Part shown: in pieces, positions 54,798 through 64,000 of the stretch
Position numbering within the stretch: position 1 is the first letter of the stretch
Layout of the letters: each line of letters starts with the position of its first letter
Source of the DNA: Stictocephala bisonia
Taxonomy: Eukaryota > Arthropoda > Insecta > Hemiptera > Membracidae
Assembly: GCA_035578905.1 (NCBI GenBank)
Contig: JAQJVL010002630.1
Coordinates: 24,750-88,749 of the forward strand
DNA: 64,000 nt
Direction: 5' to 3'
Notes under the pieces: model-generated
Seen by the model: the letters and a program-made list of their open reading frames with translations, nothing else
What the model was told of the DNA's origin: nothing
The model's database searches: none
Translations under genes and position numbers: made by a program

Positions 54798-57661
54798 ATG
54801 TACTGTTTCGATTTTTTTAGAAATGTAGTAAACTCCAAACAGTTTTGTTTGTCTACTAAATTGTCTTCCAATAATGATTATATTAGGCCTAAAGAAATCA
54901 ACCTTGATCAGCCTATCCTAGAATGTAAGTTAACCTCAATATTTAATGTAGGCTATTTGAATGTACAAATTATAAACAATAAACAAGTAGTTCTGAATGA
55001 TTTTGGGATGGAAAATGATTTTCATGCTTTATGCCTTAGTGAACACTGGTGTAAAGAAGATGTTGCTTTTCACATCTTATATGATTATAGCCTAGTAAAT
55101 AGTTATTGTAGAAAGCAGCATGCACATGGATGAATATCAATTTATGTTAGGTCAGAACTTTTTGCAGATTGCATTAAATTATATTTAGATGGTTTCAAGT
55201 TAGTTTTAATCTCACTTTATAGATTACCCATGAGTGACCCTGCAGTTTTTTTTAGAAACGCTAGAAAGTGTCTTACATTTATTTAGCAGGCCCAAGTGGA
55301 AAAAATTAGTGTTGTGTTAGATGATGACATTAATGCTGATTTTGATGTACGGTATTAAAAGATAAAACAAATGTTCATGAGCTAAAAAATCTTCTAAGGC
55401 AGTTCAATTTTCATTGTGTTAGTTTTAAATTCACAAGAGGTCTAGCCTGCCTTGATAATATTTTTAAAAATCTATATCATAACAATATAAAATCAAATGT
55501 TACAGAGTTTACTTTTTCTGATCATGATTGTGTATGGTTAAGCTTATTAGATATACATGTAGGAGGAGATAGTGATAAACCAAAAATTGTAAGTACCAGA
55601 CCAATAACAGATAGTAAGATTTTACAGTTTAAGGATTCTCTATCAAATATAGACTGGTTAATTGTATAATCAGACTCAGCTGACTGTGAATCAAATTTTA
55701 ACTGTTTCATTGATATATTTTTACATCATTTTAATTTGTATATGCCCCAAAGAAATATCAAAGTTAGACAAAATAAAACAAAAGCAAGTAATAAACACTC
55801 TAGCTGGTACACCCCAGAGTTGTCAAAGTTGTGTTATTGTACTATGACTTGAATAAGAAAGAAAACACAGTTCTGTTTATGTTAGCTTATTGTACTGCTA
55901 GGAAAGAATATAAGTATGCTGTAAATGCAGCTAAAAAGCAGCATAACATATCACAGATTCAGATATCTGGTAACAAATGCAAATCAGCTTGGAAAATAAT
56001 TAATTAATAATTAAGTAAACCGAAGGATTATTTTTTATATTTCTCCAGATGTGTTCAATAACCTTTTTTTGTAAAATTTGTTGAGGAAGTACATAATAAA
56101 TTTTAACTTCCCAACATTACAGCAGCACAATTCATGGAAAGTAGTGGGCCTATTATAATAAACACAAGACTTTTTTACTTCAATGAAGTAACACCTAAAG
56201 TAATATTAGAAGTAGTTGATAACCTTAAGTCATCAAATAGTGTAGATATTTATAGTTTGTCCATTAATTTTATTAAAAGATTAATAGATTGTTCCTCTCA
56301 CATATTGTACCAATAGATGTATAACTGAAGGAATATTTCAAAAATAAACTTAAATTGTGTAGTGATTCCTGTCTATAAAAGCGACTAAAAAGTTATTCTT
56401 GAAGCTTCCGACCAATATCCTTGGTTTCTGTATGTTCAAAGATCTTCGAGTCTGTAATGAAATTGCAAATTTGTAATTATTTAAGTGAGCATCTCATTAT
56501 AAACGATTCACAGTTTGGCTTTACTAAAGGTAGATCAACTGTGACTGCGATTGACTCATTGATTAGATAAGTGTTTGATGCTTTTGAAAAAGGTCAATTT
56601 GCTCAAGCCACATTTTGTGACCTGAGTAAAGTGTTTAATTGTGTTGACCACACAATTCTGCTGAATAAACTTAGCCATTATGGTATGAGTTTTGTGAGCA
56701 TTAAGTTAGTAAAGTCATATTCATCCAATCGCAAACAAATAGTTTCTATCGGTAAAAATAAGTCTGAAGTAGTTCAGAATTGGTTAAATTTGGTGTCTAC
56801 AGGTTTCTGTCCTGGGACCAGTCCTATTTACTTTATTGACCTTCCATCTATAATAAGAGTTCAGTCAATATTGTATGCAGATGACACTATCTTCCTTGAT
56901 ACAAACATATATTTCCAAACACTTTCAACCTCTACACTACGTACATTAGCTGAAGCTGCAACTTGGTTTAGGGCAAATGGTTTCCTATTAAATGATAGTA
57001 AAACCCAACAAATAGTTTTTAGCTGAAGAGATATTCCAACAGAAAATATGTAAGTAGTGTTAAGTTTTTAGGTGTATATATACAAAATAAATTGTCATGG
57101 AAGCCCCACATTGATTATGTTACCAGTAAACTATCAAGAGTAATCTATTTATTTTAAAAATCATCTTCCTGAAAGCTATGTAAGGTCATCATATTTTGCT
57201 TTTTTTTCAAAGTGTAGTTTTGCATGGTATATTGTTTTGGGGTAGTTGTTGTTATGTGAATAGTGTATTATTATTACAGAAAAAGGCTATAGGGACAATA
57301 TCTGGATCAGGTACATTAGACAATTGCAGGCTTTTATTTATTAAGTTAAGAATTTTGACAGTCATAAATTTGTATATATACACAGTTTTAATTCATGTAA
57401 AAACTAATGTGCACAAAATACTTAGGCATGATATACATTCCCATGCAACAAGAAATAAAAATAATTTAAATATACCTTTTCAATAATATCAAAGTCCCAG
57501 AATAGCTATGATATTATTGGACTGAAAATGTATAATAAATTACCACAAAATTTAATAAAGGAACCTTTGGATAGATTCAAAATTAAATTGTTCAGCTGGT
57601 TAGTGGCAACCCCAATTTATTCTCTTAGTGAATTCTTTGATCGTAGAGTTGTGGATATATA
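54798..57661 (+). pseudogene. CR1/Daphne-type LINE ORF2, heavily decayed
   Basis: The endonuclease start is seen as VGYLNVQIINNKQ, then ALCLSEHWCKEDVAF with catalytic Glu, near 54930-55090, and a TFSDHD motif near 55515. RT pieces are FGFTKGRSTVTAID near 56515, QATFCDLSKVFNCVDH (the catalytic Asp of the AFD motif kept as FCDLS), PGTSPIYF and LYADDTIFLD near 56875. The C-terminus has LLQKKAIGTISG, LRILTVINLYIY and NKLPQNLIKEPLDRFK. Many stops and frameshifts are present. It is inserted in transposon family B. It is the same broad clade as the 12.9-kb LINE, but diverged. Confidence 0.88.
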
Positions 57662-58172
57662 GTTTTAAGTTCCTTGAATAAATGTATATTATTTATTTGA
57701 TTATTATATTTGTTTTAATAATGTACACTATAACTTCTACTATATAACTAGAGTTTTGCTTTTGTATTGTAATTTTTATTTTTTAAACTGAAATACATTG
57801 TCATTATTTGTATAAAAATTGTTTGTTTATAGAGACTTGTGTACATAGGTGTTAATGTAATGTTATTCTTTTTATCTTGTGTATTTGTTAGTGTTTAAAA
57901 ATTTATTGTTATTTAAATATTGAAATGTTTTTATTTGTATGATGTGATTGATTTGTGATATGCTTTTAACTGTATCTTTATATAGTTTAGCCAATAATTA
58001 TTTGTAAGTTGACGTTGTCTATTGCTCATGTTTGTTGCTTAATGGCAATACAATTTTATTTATTAAGGTTATTATTGATGTTATTATTCAACCATGTGCT
58101 GTAAAAGTATATTTCATAACACTAAGTGTGGGTAATTGCCTTCGTCAATCAGCTCATAAGTTCGTAACAAAT

Positions 58173-58208
58173 GTTACGGCCGTTTCGACATCAAAGTGTC
58201 ATCTTCAG
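58173..58208 (-). ncRNA. Hammerhead-like motif, Penelope-type terminal sequence
   Basis: On the minus strand CTGAAGA, then TGACA-CTTTGA-TGTC, then GAAACGGCCGTAAC. Both core halves are present with a GACA/TGTC stem II, and the ACGGCCGT palindrome could act as stem III in a dimer, followed by A at the cleavage position. As at 46921-46948, one extra U follows the first core half. No Penelope ORF is adjacent, so this is an orphan terminal sequence next to the minisatellite. Confidence 0.5.
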
Positions 58209-58384
58209 ACATTGAAGTTCAGCCATAAGGCGTCGTTAAAATATAAAATAAAAAAACTGACACAAACAACACACACATTACGCACATTACGAAAACAAAT
58301 ATTACTTAACAGGCCTGTTCCGAGACACATTTCACGCACTCGAGCAAGTAGCTGACTAGTCAGATAGCGCCTGACCCCCAAAAC

Positions 58385-58904
58385 CCGCCCACCCATACAT
58401 GTACAGTGGTATTGACCCACCTGCCTACCCATACATACCGTGGTATTGACCCATCCGCCCACCCATACACGTACAGTGGTATTGACCCACCTGCCTACCC
58501 ATACATACCGTGGTATTGACCCATCCGCCCACCCATACACGTACAGTGGTATTGACCCACCTGCCTACCCATACACACCGTGGTATTGACCCATCCGCCC
58601 ACCCATACACGTACAGTGGTATTGACCCACCTGCCTACCCATACATACCGTGGTATTGACCCATCCGCCCACCCATACACGTACAGTGGTATTGACCCAC
58701 CTGCCTACCCATACATACCGTGGTATTGACCCATCCGCCCACCCATACACGTACCGTGGTATTGACCCACCTGCCTACCCATACATACTGTGGTATTGAC
58801 CCATCCGCCCACCCATACACGTACCGTGGTATTGACCCACCTACCCACCCATACACGTACCGTGGTATTGACCCACCCACCCACCCATACCCGTACAGTG
58901 GTAT
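58385..58904. repeat. Minisatellite with 70-bp dimeric higher-order unit
   Basis: Alternating 34- and 36-bp units (GACCCACCTGCCTACCCATA then CATACCGTGGTATT; GACCCATCCGCCCACCCATA then CACGTACAGTGGTATT) give a 70-bp period, six to seven dimers, then three monomers at the right end. The monomer is the same family as the arrays at 19.2 and 32.1 kb. It lies inside transposon family B. Confidence 0.97.
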
Positions 58905-59699
58905 TACTGCTTTTTGTTTGATATTTTATTTTATAGAATTTTTTTCAGTTTCCACGACACTTGTGGAAAAAAAAAAGGTCAGTTCAAGTTATAATACATA
59001 ACTTCTTTAATATTCATAATAAAATTATGTAAAAGACATGAAAATATTCAGAAAGAAAAGCTTGTTTCAAGTCACGTCTTGAATCAGGCCAATAATAAAT
59101 TATATTGAAATAACATGCAATAAAATAGGCTGGTATCAAGTGACCTCGATTGCAGGGGTTATTTGAACCTCTAAAAAAAAAATTGTTTATAACTTATGAC
59201 CATTGTACAAATATAATATTCTGTAAATAAATAGTATTACCTAAGACTGCAATAACCATATAATTTTTGCAATAAACTAATTCTAAAATGTTTGGTTACA
59301 AAACTATAAGAGTGTAAACTTCAAAAGTGGTATCAAGCCACCCCGGTTTACGGTACTCATATGCGCCCACTGTTGCACTTCTAAACCTGGGAGGGAAAAT
59401 TATAAAAAAACATTTTTTTTGCTTGTTTTAAAGTCTTGAACAAAAAAAGACACAAAACTTTTTTTTCATATACATCATAATTTTGGTTTTAAAGGGTTAA
59501 ACCAAAGTCTACAAATTGGTACAAAAAATGGCCTCCCAATTTGTTAAAAAACAAATCCCAAATCAAGGGTTAGAAGATGGAATTACTTTTATTCAAACTC
59601 AGCCAACAATATTTCTGATTGTTCAGCAATAGGTTTTGAATTTTTGCAAAAGTAATGACCCATTAGTTTACCATTCACATTTATGTAACTGTGAAGGTC

Positions 59700-60040
59700 A
59701 TTATACTAAGTGGCCCTTTCTGAGCATAATTCAAACTTAGTAACCATATTACATAGGTCATCTAACTCTTCACCTTACTTACTTATCCATTGCAGTTTCC
59801 AGTTCTTTCTATTTAGTCTGCTTTGCACATATTGCTCTACACCATTGTCTTTCTTCTCGTCCTCTTTCTTTCATTACTCTATTCCAATCCTCACCTCTTC
59901 TTCTCTCACTTTTCTAATCAATCTATCTCTAGGTCTTCTTCTTGGCCTATGTCCTTCTATTCTTATCTAATGGAACTTTCTTGCAAATCTGTGCTCCCCC
60001 CATCCCTTGACATGCCCAAATCATGCTACACTCATGTAAT
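59700..60040 (-). pseudogene. C-terminal LINE fragment (RTE-like), decayed
   Basis: Minus-strand frames give IEGHRPRRRPRDRLIRKV, preceded by a weak HVKGWG, and followed by VMKERGREERQWCRAICAKQ. The GxRPRGRPRxR plus R..R..W order is the LINE C-terminus also seen at 9-2261. Several frame changes are needed. The downstream flank has an ACTTACTTAC repeat near 59775, perhaps the LINE tail. Confidence 0.5.
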
Positions 60041-61239
60041 AACATATATTCCCCTTACAATACGATCAAGCATGACAGATATTATTGTGTCAGTTACGAA
60101 TGATAAAAACTGTGACACTATTTAGTGAACTCAGTCAGTATGCAGTGGCTAGAGAAAAAAAAACCATCGCCTATAACCTCCACATCACTTTCTCTCAAAG
60201 TAGCTGTGGGTTACAACTCTGTGACACTAGTGTGAACAATCAACCGAATCTCTATTAATCCAACATTTAAATAAAATACTAAAAAAAAAAAATTTAGAGA
60301 CAAGTTGAAAAAGTTAAGAAACTGGTCATGGTAATACAAAGAGTATGACAGAGAAATCTACAGGTTTCACTGAAGCCAATTAAACATTTCATATAGTTAC
60401 AGTCTTTAATTTACTCACATATATTAATAGATGAAATAGTGAGCTTCTTTGACATAACAAACTTGGCCTTTGGCTTTTATTAATTGCTGTGTATCAACAA
60501 ATAAATTTTTTTTAAAAACAAACAAAAGCTTGTTATTGATTTGATTTCAAAAGCTTTAGTTTTATGACAGATACACCTGGATATTTAAATATTAATAAAC
60601 CAAGAATAGTAATTATTGGGCCCTGAAGGACTAATTGGCTGAAATAACAACACATTCGCTGCTGACTGGCCAGCGGTGGCCAGAGTTATTACTTGCGCCA
60701 GTGGCCTTTGGCGTCCGCTGTTGTGTTTTCCTACTAATATCTATAGTATAAGTTCAGTATCTGGAGAGAGAACACTGTATTTCGTTTCCGCATTTACGAA
60801 TAGACAGTGTACACAGTGGTTGGTTTGGTTTTTAAACTAAATAAGTTTTACGTGTTTCAAGGTCACTTACTTTTTGGTTAGAATTATTGTAGTGTATATA
60901 TTTGTTTTTATAGTTTATGTTGTTTTTTTTTTAGTTTATATAGTGCTTTTATGAAACCTGCTGTAACCCTGCGCTACTCAATTTTCGTGTATTGGGTTTT
61001 TGTTAACAGTGACAGTATTGTAAGGTACGTTTTTACGTTTTTGTTTACGTTCGATATCGAATAAACAGTTCGCACACTTGCCAGCTAGGATAGTTGCAGC
61101 AGGCTGGGTATAATTCCAGGGGTCGGAGTTAAGGAAAGGAGTCGAGGCGAACGGTTCAGTACTTTTGATCTCAAAAGATCATTCACGTGGCACAAGACCA
61201 CAACTCATCATCACCTCTCGCCTCGAGGTAGGTTGGGAC
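60041..61239. other. Non-coding DNA, possibly part of an LTR
   Basis: At 60160-60205 CCTCCACATCACTTTCTCTC then GTAGCTGTGGGTTACAACTC resembles the dispersed block at 8875-8920. From about 60720 the sequence is less AT-rich and may belong to the Gypsy LTR described next. No gene was found. Confidence 0.35.
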
Positions 61240-61526
61240 AGTGTGGTCAGGATATAGAATGCTGGAAATGCCGATATTATATCCTAATGTCCTAAAACCC
61301 CAAGTCCCGCCTTTCACGGCAGTTCAAAGCCAAATGAGGACCTACGGAACCTACCTACGCTTGGGCTGTCTCGCCTTTCACGGCAGTTCAAAGCCAAATG
61401 GGGACCCACGAAACCCACCTACGCTTGGGCTGTCGGTTCTAACCGGCCTGGCGCCTCCAAGCGCTACTCTTCGTTTAACTTAAATTATCCTTTAAAAAAA
61501 AAAAAACTTCATGTAGCAACCTTACA
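61240..61526 (-). repeat. Gypsy 3' LTR (start defined, far end uncertain)
   Basis: On the minus strand the sequence right after the polypurine tract starts TGTAAGGTTGCTACATG, the TG expected of an LTR. It holds a 2x tandem repeat of about 68 bp (61310-61445, each with CACGGCAGTTCAAAGCCAAA). The far end was not located; it may extend to about 60720. Confidence 0.5.
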
Positions 61527-61537
61527 CCCCCCACTTT
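61527..61537 (-). promoter_or_regulatory. Polypurine tract of the Gypsy element
   Basis: On the minus strand AAAGTGGGGGG directly precedes TGTAAGG. A G-rich purine run abutting TG is the plus-strand primer site of LTR retrotransposons, and its orientation agrees with the gag-protease ORFs to its right. Confidence 0.7.
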
Positions 61538-61614
61538 GATCGGGGTAAAAAAACAACAAAAAAAAATCGGACGCAGAAATCAAAGCTTCCTCTTCAAATA
61601 GAATCTTCTCGCTC

Positions 61615-61750
61615 GAATTAAATCATAACTTCTTTCTTCTAAAATAAAATAACCTCTTCGATTGAAATCAAATCAAAATATACTTCTTTCTTCTAAAATA
61701 AAATAACTTCTTCGATTGAAATCACATCATAATATATTCCTTCCAAAAAT
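61615..61750. repeat. Short tandem repeat, about 56-bp unit, in Gypsy 3' region
   Basis: CTTCTTTCTTCTAAAATAAA then ATAACCTCTTCGATTGAAAT occurs twice with few changes and a third partial copy. It is AT-rich and non-coding. Confidence 0.75.
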
Positions 61751-61799
61751 AAAATCAAACTTCCTCGATTGTAATCAAAATATCAATATCATATAACCA

Positions 61800-63333
61800 T
61801 CACTTTGGGGGCAGATATTTCATAATTACCCTCTTCATGACGCCGTGTTGGTTATAGATGCGCACTCTTCTTGGATGCATCTTCTTTCGCTTGCGTTTGA
61901 CAACTCTAAGGGATGGATCAGACGGGCCTTCGTTACTCTTACCAAGTCCCTTCTCTTCAGACGCTTCCGTATCTAGTAAGGTTGCTACTTTCTTACTTGT
62001 CTCTTCCTCGTCGATCATCTCCCAATCGTCCGGGGCAGCTAGGGAAAGGCAGGGTGAGGGGGGATCGCCGAGATCTGATTTTTCTTCTTCCATGGTGGGA
62101 TTACGAGGATAAAATCTTTGCTTGATAGGTTCGTTCACATGTAGTTTTATCACGTGCTCTACTAGTGCAGTGATACCGGGAATTTCTCGAACCGTGCTAG
62201 CTGCTCTCGTAGCAAGGTACTCAGTTCCTCTTTCTCGCCTCCACTTAGTTCCATCACGGTATTTATAGACATGGGGTCTCTTGCCACTTCTACAAATTGA
62301 TCGGCTGACTTCAAATAATAAGTGGTATTCATTTTAATAACATCGAAACTCTCGATTATATCCATGCCAAGTATCAAGGAGGACGTTAGCGTGGGCACAC
62401 ATATCATTTTGAATTCATGACACTTCCCATCTATCTGGCCAACGAACTGGACGCCTTTAGTCGCTCGCATTTTTACTCCATTTGCCATTTGAATGACCAT
62501 TGATTCCTGCGTTTGTCGTGCTCCATTATTGATTAGCCAATTGAATAAACGATAATCTACCAAAGATATCATGGCTCCTGTATCAATAAGTGCATACATA
62601 ACAGTACCCTGATAGGATATTGCCACATAAGGCCGGGTATCCTCACCTTTGGCAACAGCCTCGCAGTTCTTGGTAAACTGGCTTACATATTCAACCCACT
62701 TTGCCCATTCTTCGGAGGTCGTTCGTTTGGTCTCATGGATCTCAGGTGACCTCCTCTTCCCTGAGTCCGTTTCTCGTTTCCCGCATTGCATGAACAATCT
62801 GTAGTTTTGACACTCGGTTTTTTACAAAAATAACACCTTAGTGCTTTGGGTAGTCAGCAGTTTCGAAATAAGTGACCTCTTCTTTCGCAATTCCAGCACA
62901 CAAATTCTTCCATTGGACTCGGACCTTCAGTTCTTGCTTTCGACTCTGGGGCAGGACCAGACCGCTGTGTGAGTTTCCTCGGTTCCATGTTCTTTTGTCT
63001 CATCGGGTCTATACCCGATTCTTGCTCACGACCAACTGGGTGCTGACGATGACCTTGCCATGGGTTCTGCGATGTCTCCAGATCATATTGGGCGTTGTTA
63101 TGGATGGTGTTACGAGCCTTGACGTCGTTCACCGGGGTGGCATCATACATTTTATTTCGTCGATCCCTGCTGTGGAATGCTGTTCCTGGGACCAAAGATT
63201 GAGCCGGTGAGGGAGGAGGACGATATAAGTTTGTCTCTCGGGTGTACATCTCATAGTGCTCGGCCATATTGACCAATTCATTTATGGTTTGAACATCTCC
63301 ACATTTTAAGATTAATTTGTATTTGGGATGCAT
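61800..63333 (-). pseudogene. Ty3/Gypsy gag-protease with large internal deletion
   Basis: The gag end at 62854-63333 has a zinc knuckle CWNCERRGHLFRNC (CX2CX4HX4C). Frame breaks at about 62810-62850 lead to the protease at 62162-62797 with ALIDTGAMISLVD (active-site DTGA) and LILGMDII. After a frameshift near 62190, PGITALVEHV and PIKQRFYPRNP mark the entry into RT. The rest of RT, RNase H and most of integrase is missing: the frame runs straight into an acidic then basic tail (VVKRKRKKMHPRRVRIYN) ending at 61800. This is an internally deleted copy. The gag N-terminus is cut by the LINE fragment at 63334. Confidence 0.85.
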
Positions 63334-64000
63334 GTTTGCATAGAGGCAATCTAATTCAATTCAATTCAAATATCTTTATTCATATGCTGCAGGAATATAC
63401 AGACAGAATAGTGTCACAATGGTATTTAATACAGACCATCACTAATCTATAGTAAAACTAAACTACAACTAAGATTACATTTGTCCAATTATTTACTGTA
63501 CATAAATACATTTTTATTAAAAGTATTTAATAAAAATTCAAACTAGAGCTGATTTAACATACAGATGTATTCTGTTTAAAAAAATTCTTCCATTGAATAT
63601 ACAGGATGACTCACAAGATATTCTTTTAAAGCTTTCTTGAATTTCTTTTCATCACTTATGTTTTTTATTTTAGTCGGAATAAAATTTAAAAGTTTTGAGC
63701 CCATGTATGACATTTTTTTTTGAAAAATTCTAAATTATGTTTTTCAACTGATAGACGATTTCTTGTGCCATAATCATGATTAACCGTAGTTTGAATTCCT
63801 AATCGCAATGTAATAGAAATTGTTTCTAAAATATAAATGTTATAAACAGTTAATATGTTAAGTTCCGTAAACTTAAACCTCACCGAATTTTTACGCTTTA
63901 AATTTAGCATTACTCTAATAGCTTTTTTTTGAAGCTTTAGGATTTTGTCCATATTAGCTTTTTTAGTGGTCCCATATATACAAATTCCATAGTAAAAATG
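63334..64000 (-). pseudogene. 3' end of a CR1/Daphne-type LINE, continuing past the right edge
   Basis: On the minus strand 63686-63952 reads LQKKAIRVMLNLKRKNSVRF, TELNILTVYNIYILE and HDYGTRNRLSVEKHNLEF, the usual C-terminal region after the RT. After a frameshift near 63720 it continues as SKLLNFIPTKIKNISDEKKF and VYSMEEFF. The element ends at about 63355 with a pentamer tail (TTGAATTGAATTGAATT). It is inserted into the Gypsy gag region. The RT itself is outside the window. Confidence 0.85.

Larger units (their letters stand above)
53954..59353 (+). mobile_element. Unnamed DNA transposon family B, 5.4-kb copy with nested LINE and minisatellite
   Basis: The left end CCGTAAACAGGAGTGGCTTG is mirrored by the right end CAAGCCACCCCGGTTTACGG at 59334-59353. 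TA lies outside both ends (53952-53953, 59354-59355). Comparison with the 1.26-kb copy at 34512-35774 shows element sequence only at 53954 to about 54800 and at about 58905 to 59353; everything between is inserted. TA flanks and TIRs of this form suggest a Tc1/mariner-like or related family, but no DDE domain is visible. Confidence 0.85.

Noticed and set aside
58205..59001. Series of 61- to 111-codon ORFs spaced by 70 bp
   Set aside because: This is the same minisatellite artefact; the 70-bp spacing is the higher-order repeat period.
59710..60125. Plus-strand Ser/Leu/Phe-rich ORFs
   Set aside because: They lie opposite a recognisable minus-strand LINE C-terminus and are its shadow.

Overview
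This is eukaryotic, AT-rich, intron-rich DNA, most likely from an insect or another arthropod. The evidence is two spliced exons of a conserved animal gene, several tRNA-headed SINEs, and a dense set of LINE, Penelope, Gypsy, Tc1/mariner, piggyBac, hAT and Helitron-type elements typical of arthropod genomes. I cannot name the species. There are no operons, CRISPR arrays or free-standing tRNA or rRNA genes.

Host gene: the only host gene I can identify with confidence is the alpha-adaptin subunit of the AP-2 clathrin adaptor, on the minus strand. Its start-codon exon is at 26598-26661 and its second coding exon at 5108-5319. Both have consensus splice sites, and the phase-1 codon for Cys is completed correctly across the junction. 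The intron between them is about 21.3 kb, and the next intron runs leftward for more than 5 kb without another exon. The rest of the window would be upstream intron or intergenic DNA. One short ORF encoding a possible membrane protein (39055-39357, minus) is the only other candidate host coding segment.

Layout. 0-4.3 kb: an open RTE-like LINE reading frame, then a Tc1/mariner element with about 105-bp inverted repeats and a broken transposase. 5.1-26.7 kb: the AP-2alpha exons with their long intron. The intron holds two foldback elements, a two-ORF LINE (PHD-finger ORF1 plus endonuclease-RT) interrupted by a 457-bp palindromic insertion, an inverted 36-bp minisatellite, and three tRNA-derived SINE copies. 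27-34.5 kb: a mariner with a different tRNA SINE inside it, a hAT-like element, a Helitron 3' end, a TTAA-flanked element containing the same minisatellite, and LINE fragments. 34.5-44.5 kb: copies of two unnamed DNA-transposon families and a decayed Gypsy element.

45-53 kb is a nest. An element of about 5 kb with inverted repeats contains a piggyBac derivative, a Penelope-like element with GIY-YIG nuclease, and a hAT-like element. Beside it lies a second hAT-like element that carries part of another MITE. 54-59.4 kb: a large TA-flanked element with TIRs contains a decayed LINE and a 70-bp higher-order minisatellite. 59.7-64 kb: a LINE fragment, a Gypsy gag-protease region with its LTR and polypurine tract, and the 3' end of another LINE.

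The most unusual observations are: the same GC-rich minisatellite at three loci with three array architectures; repeated hammerhead-like motifs tied to Penelope sequences; a foldback insertion that appears to be a pair of inverted Penelope-type terminal sequences; and two copies of an uncharacterised transposon family that share a conserved protein domain of about 75 residues.
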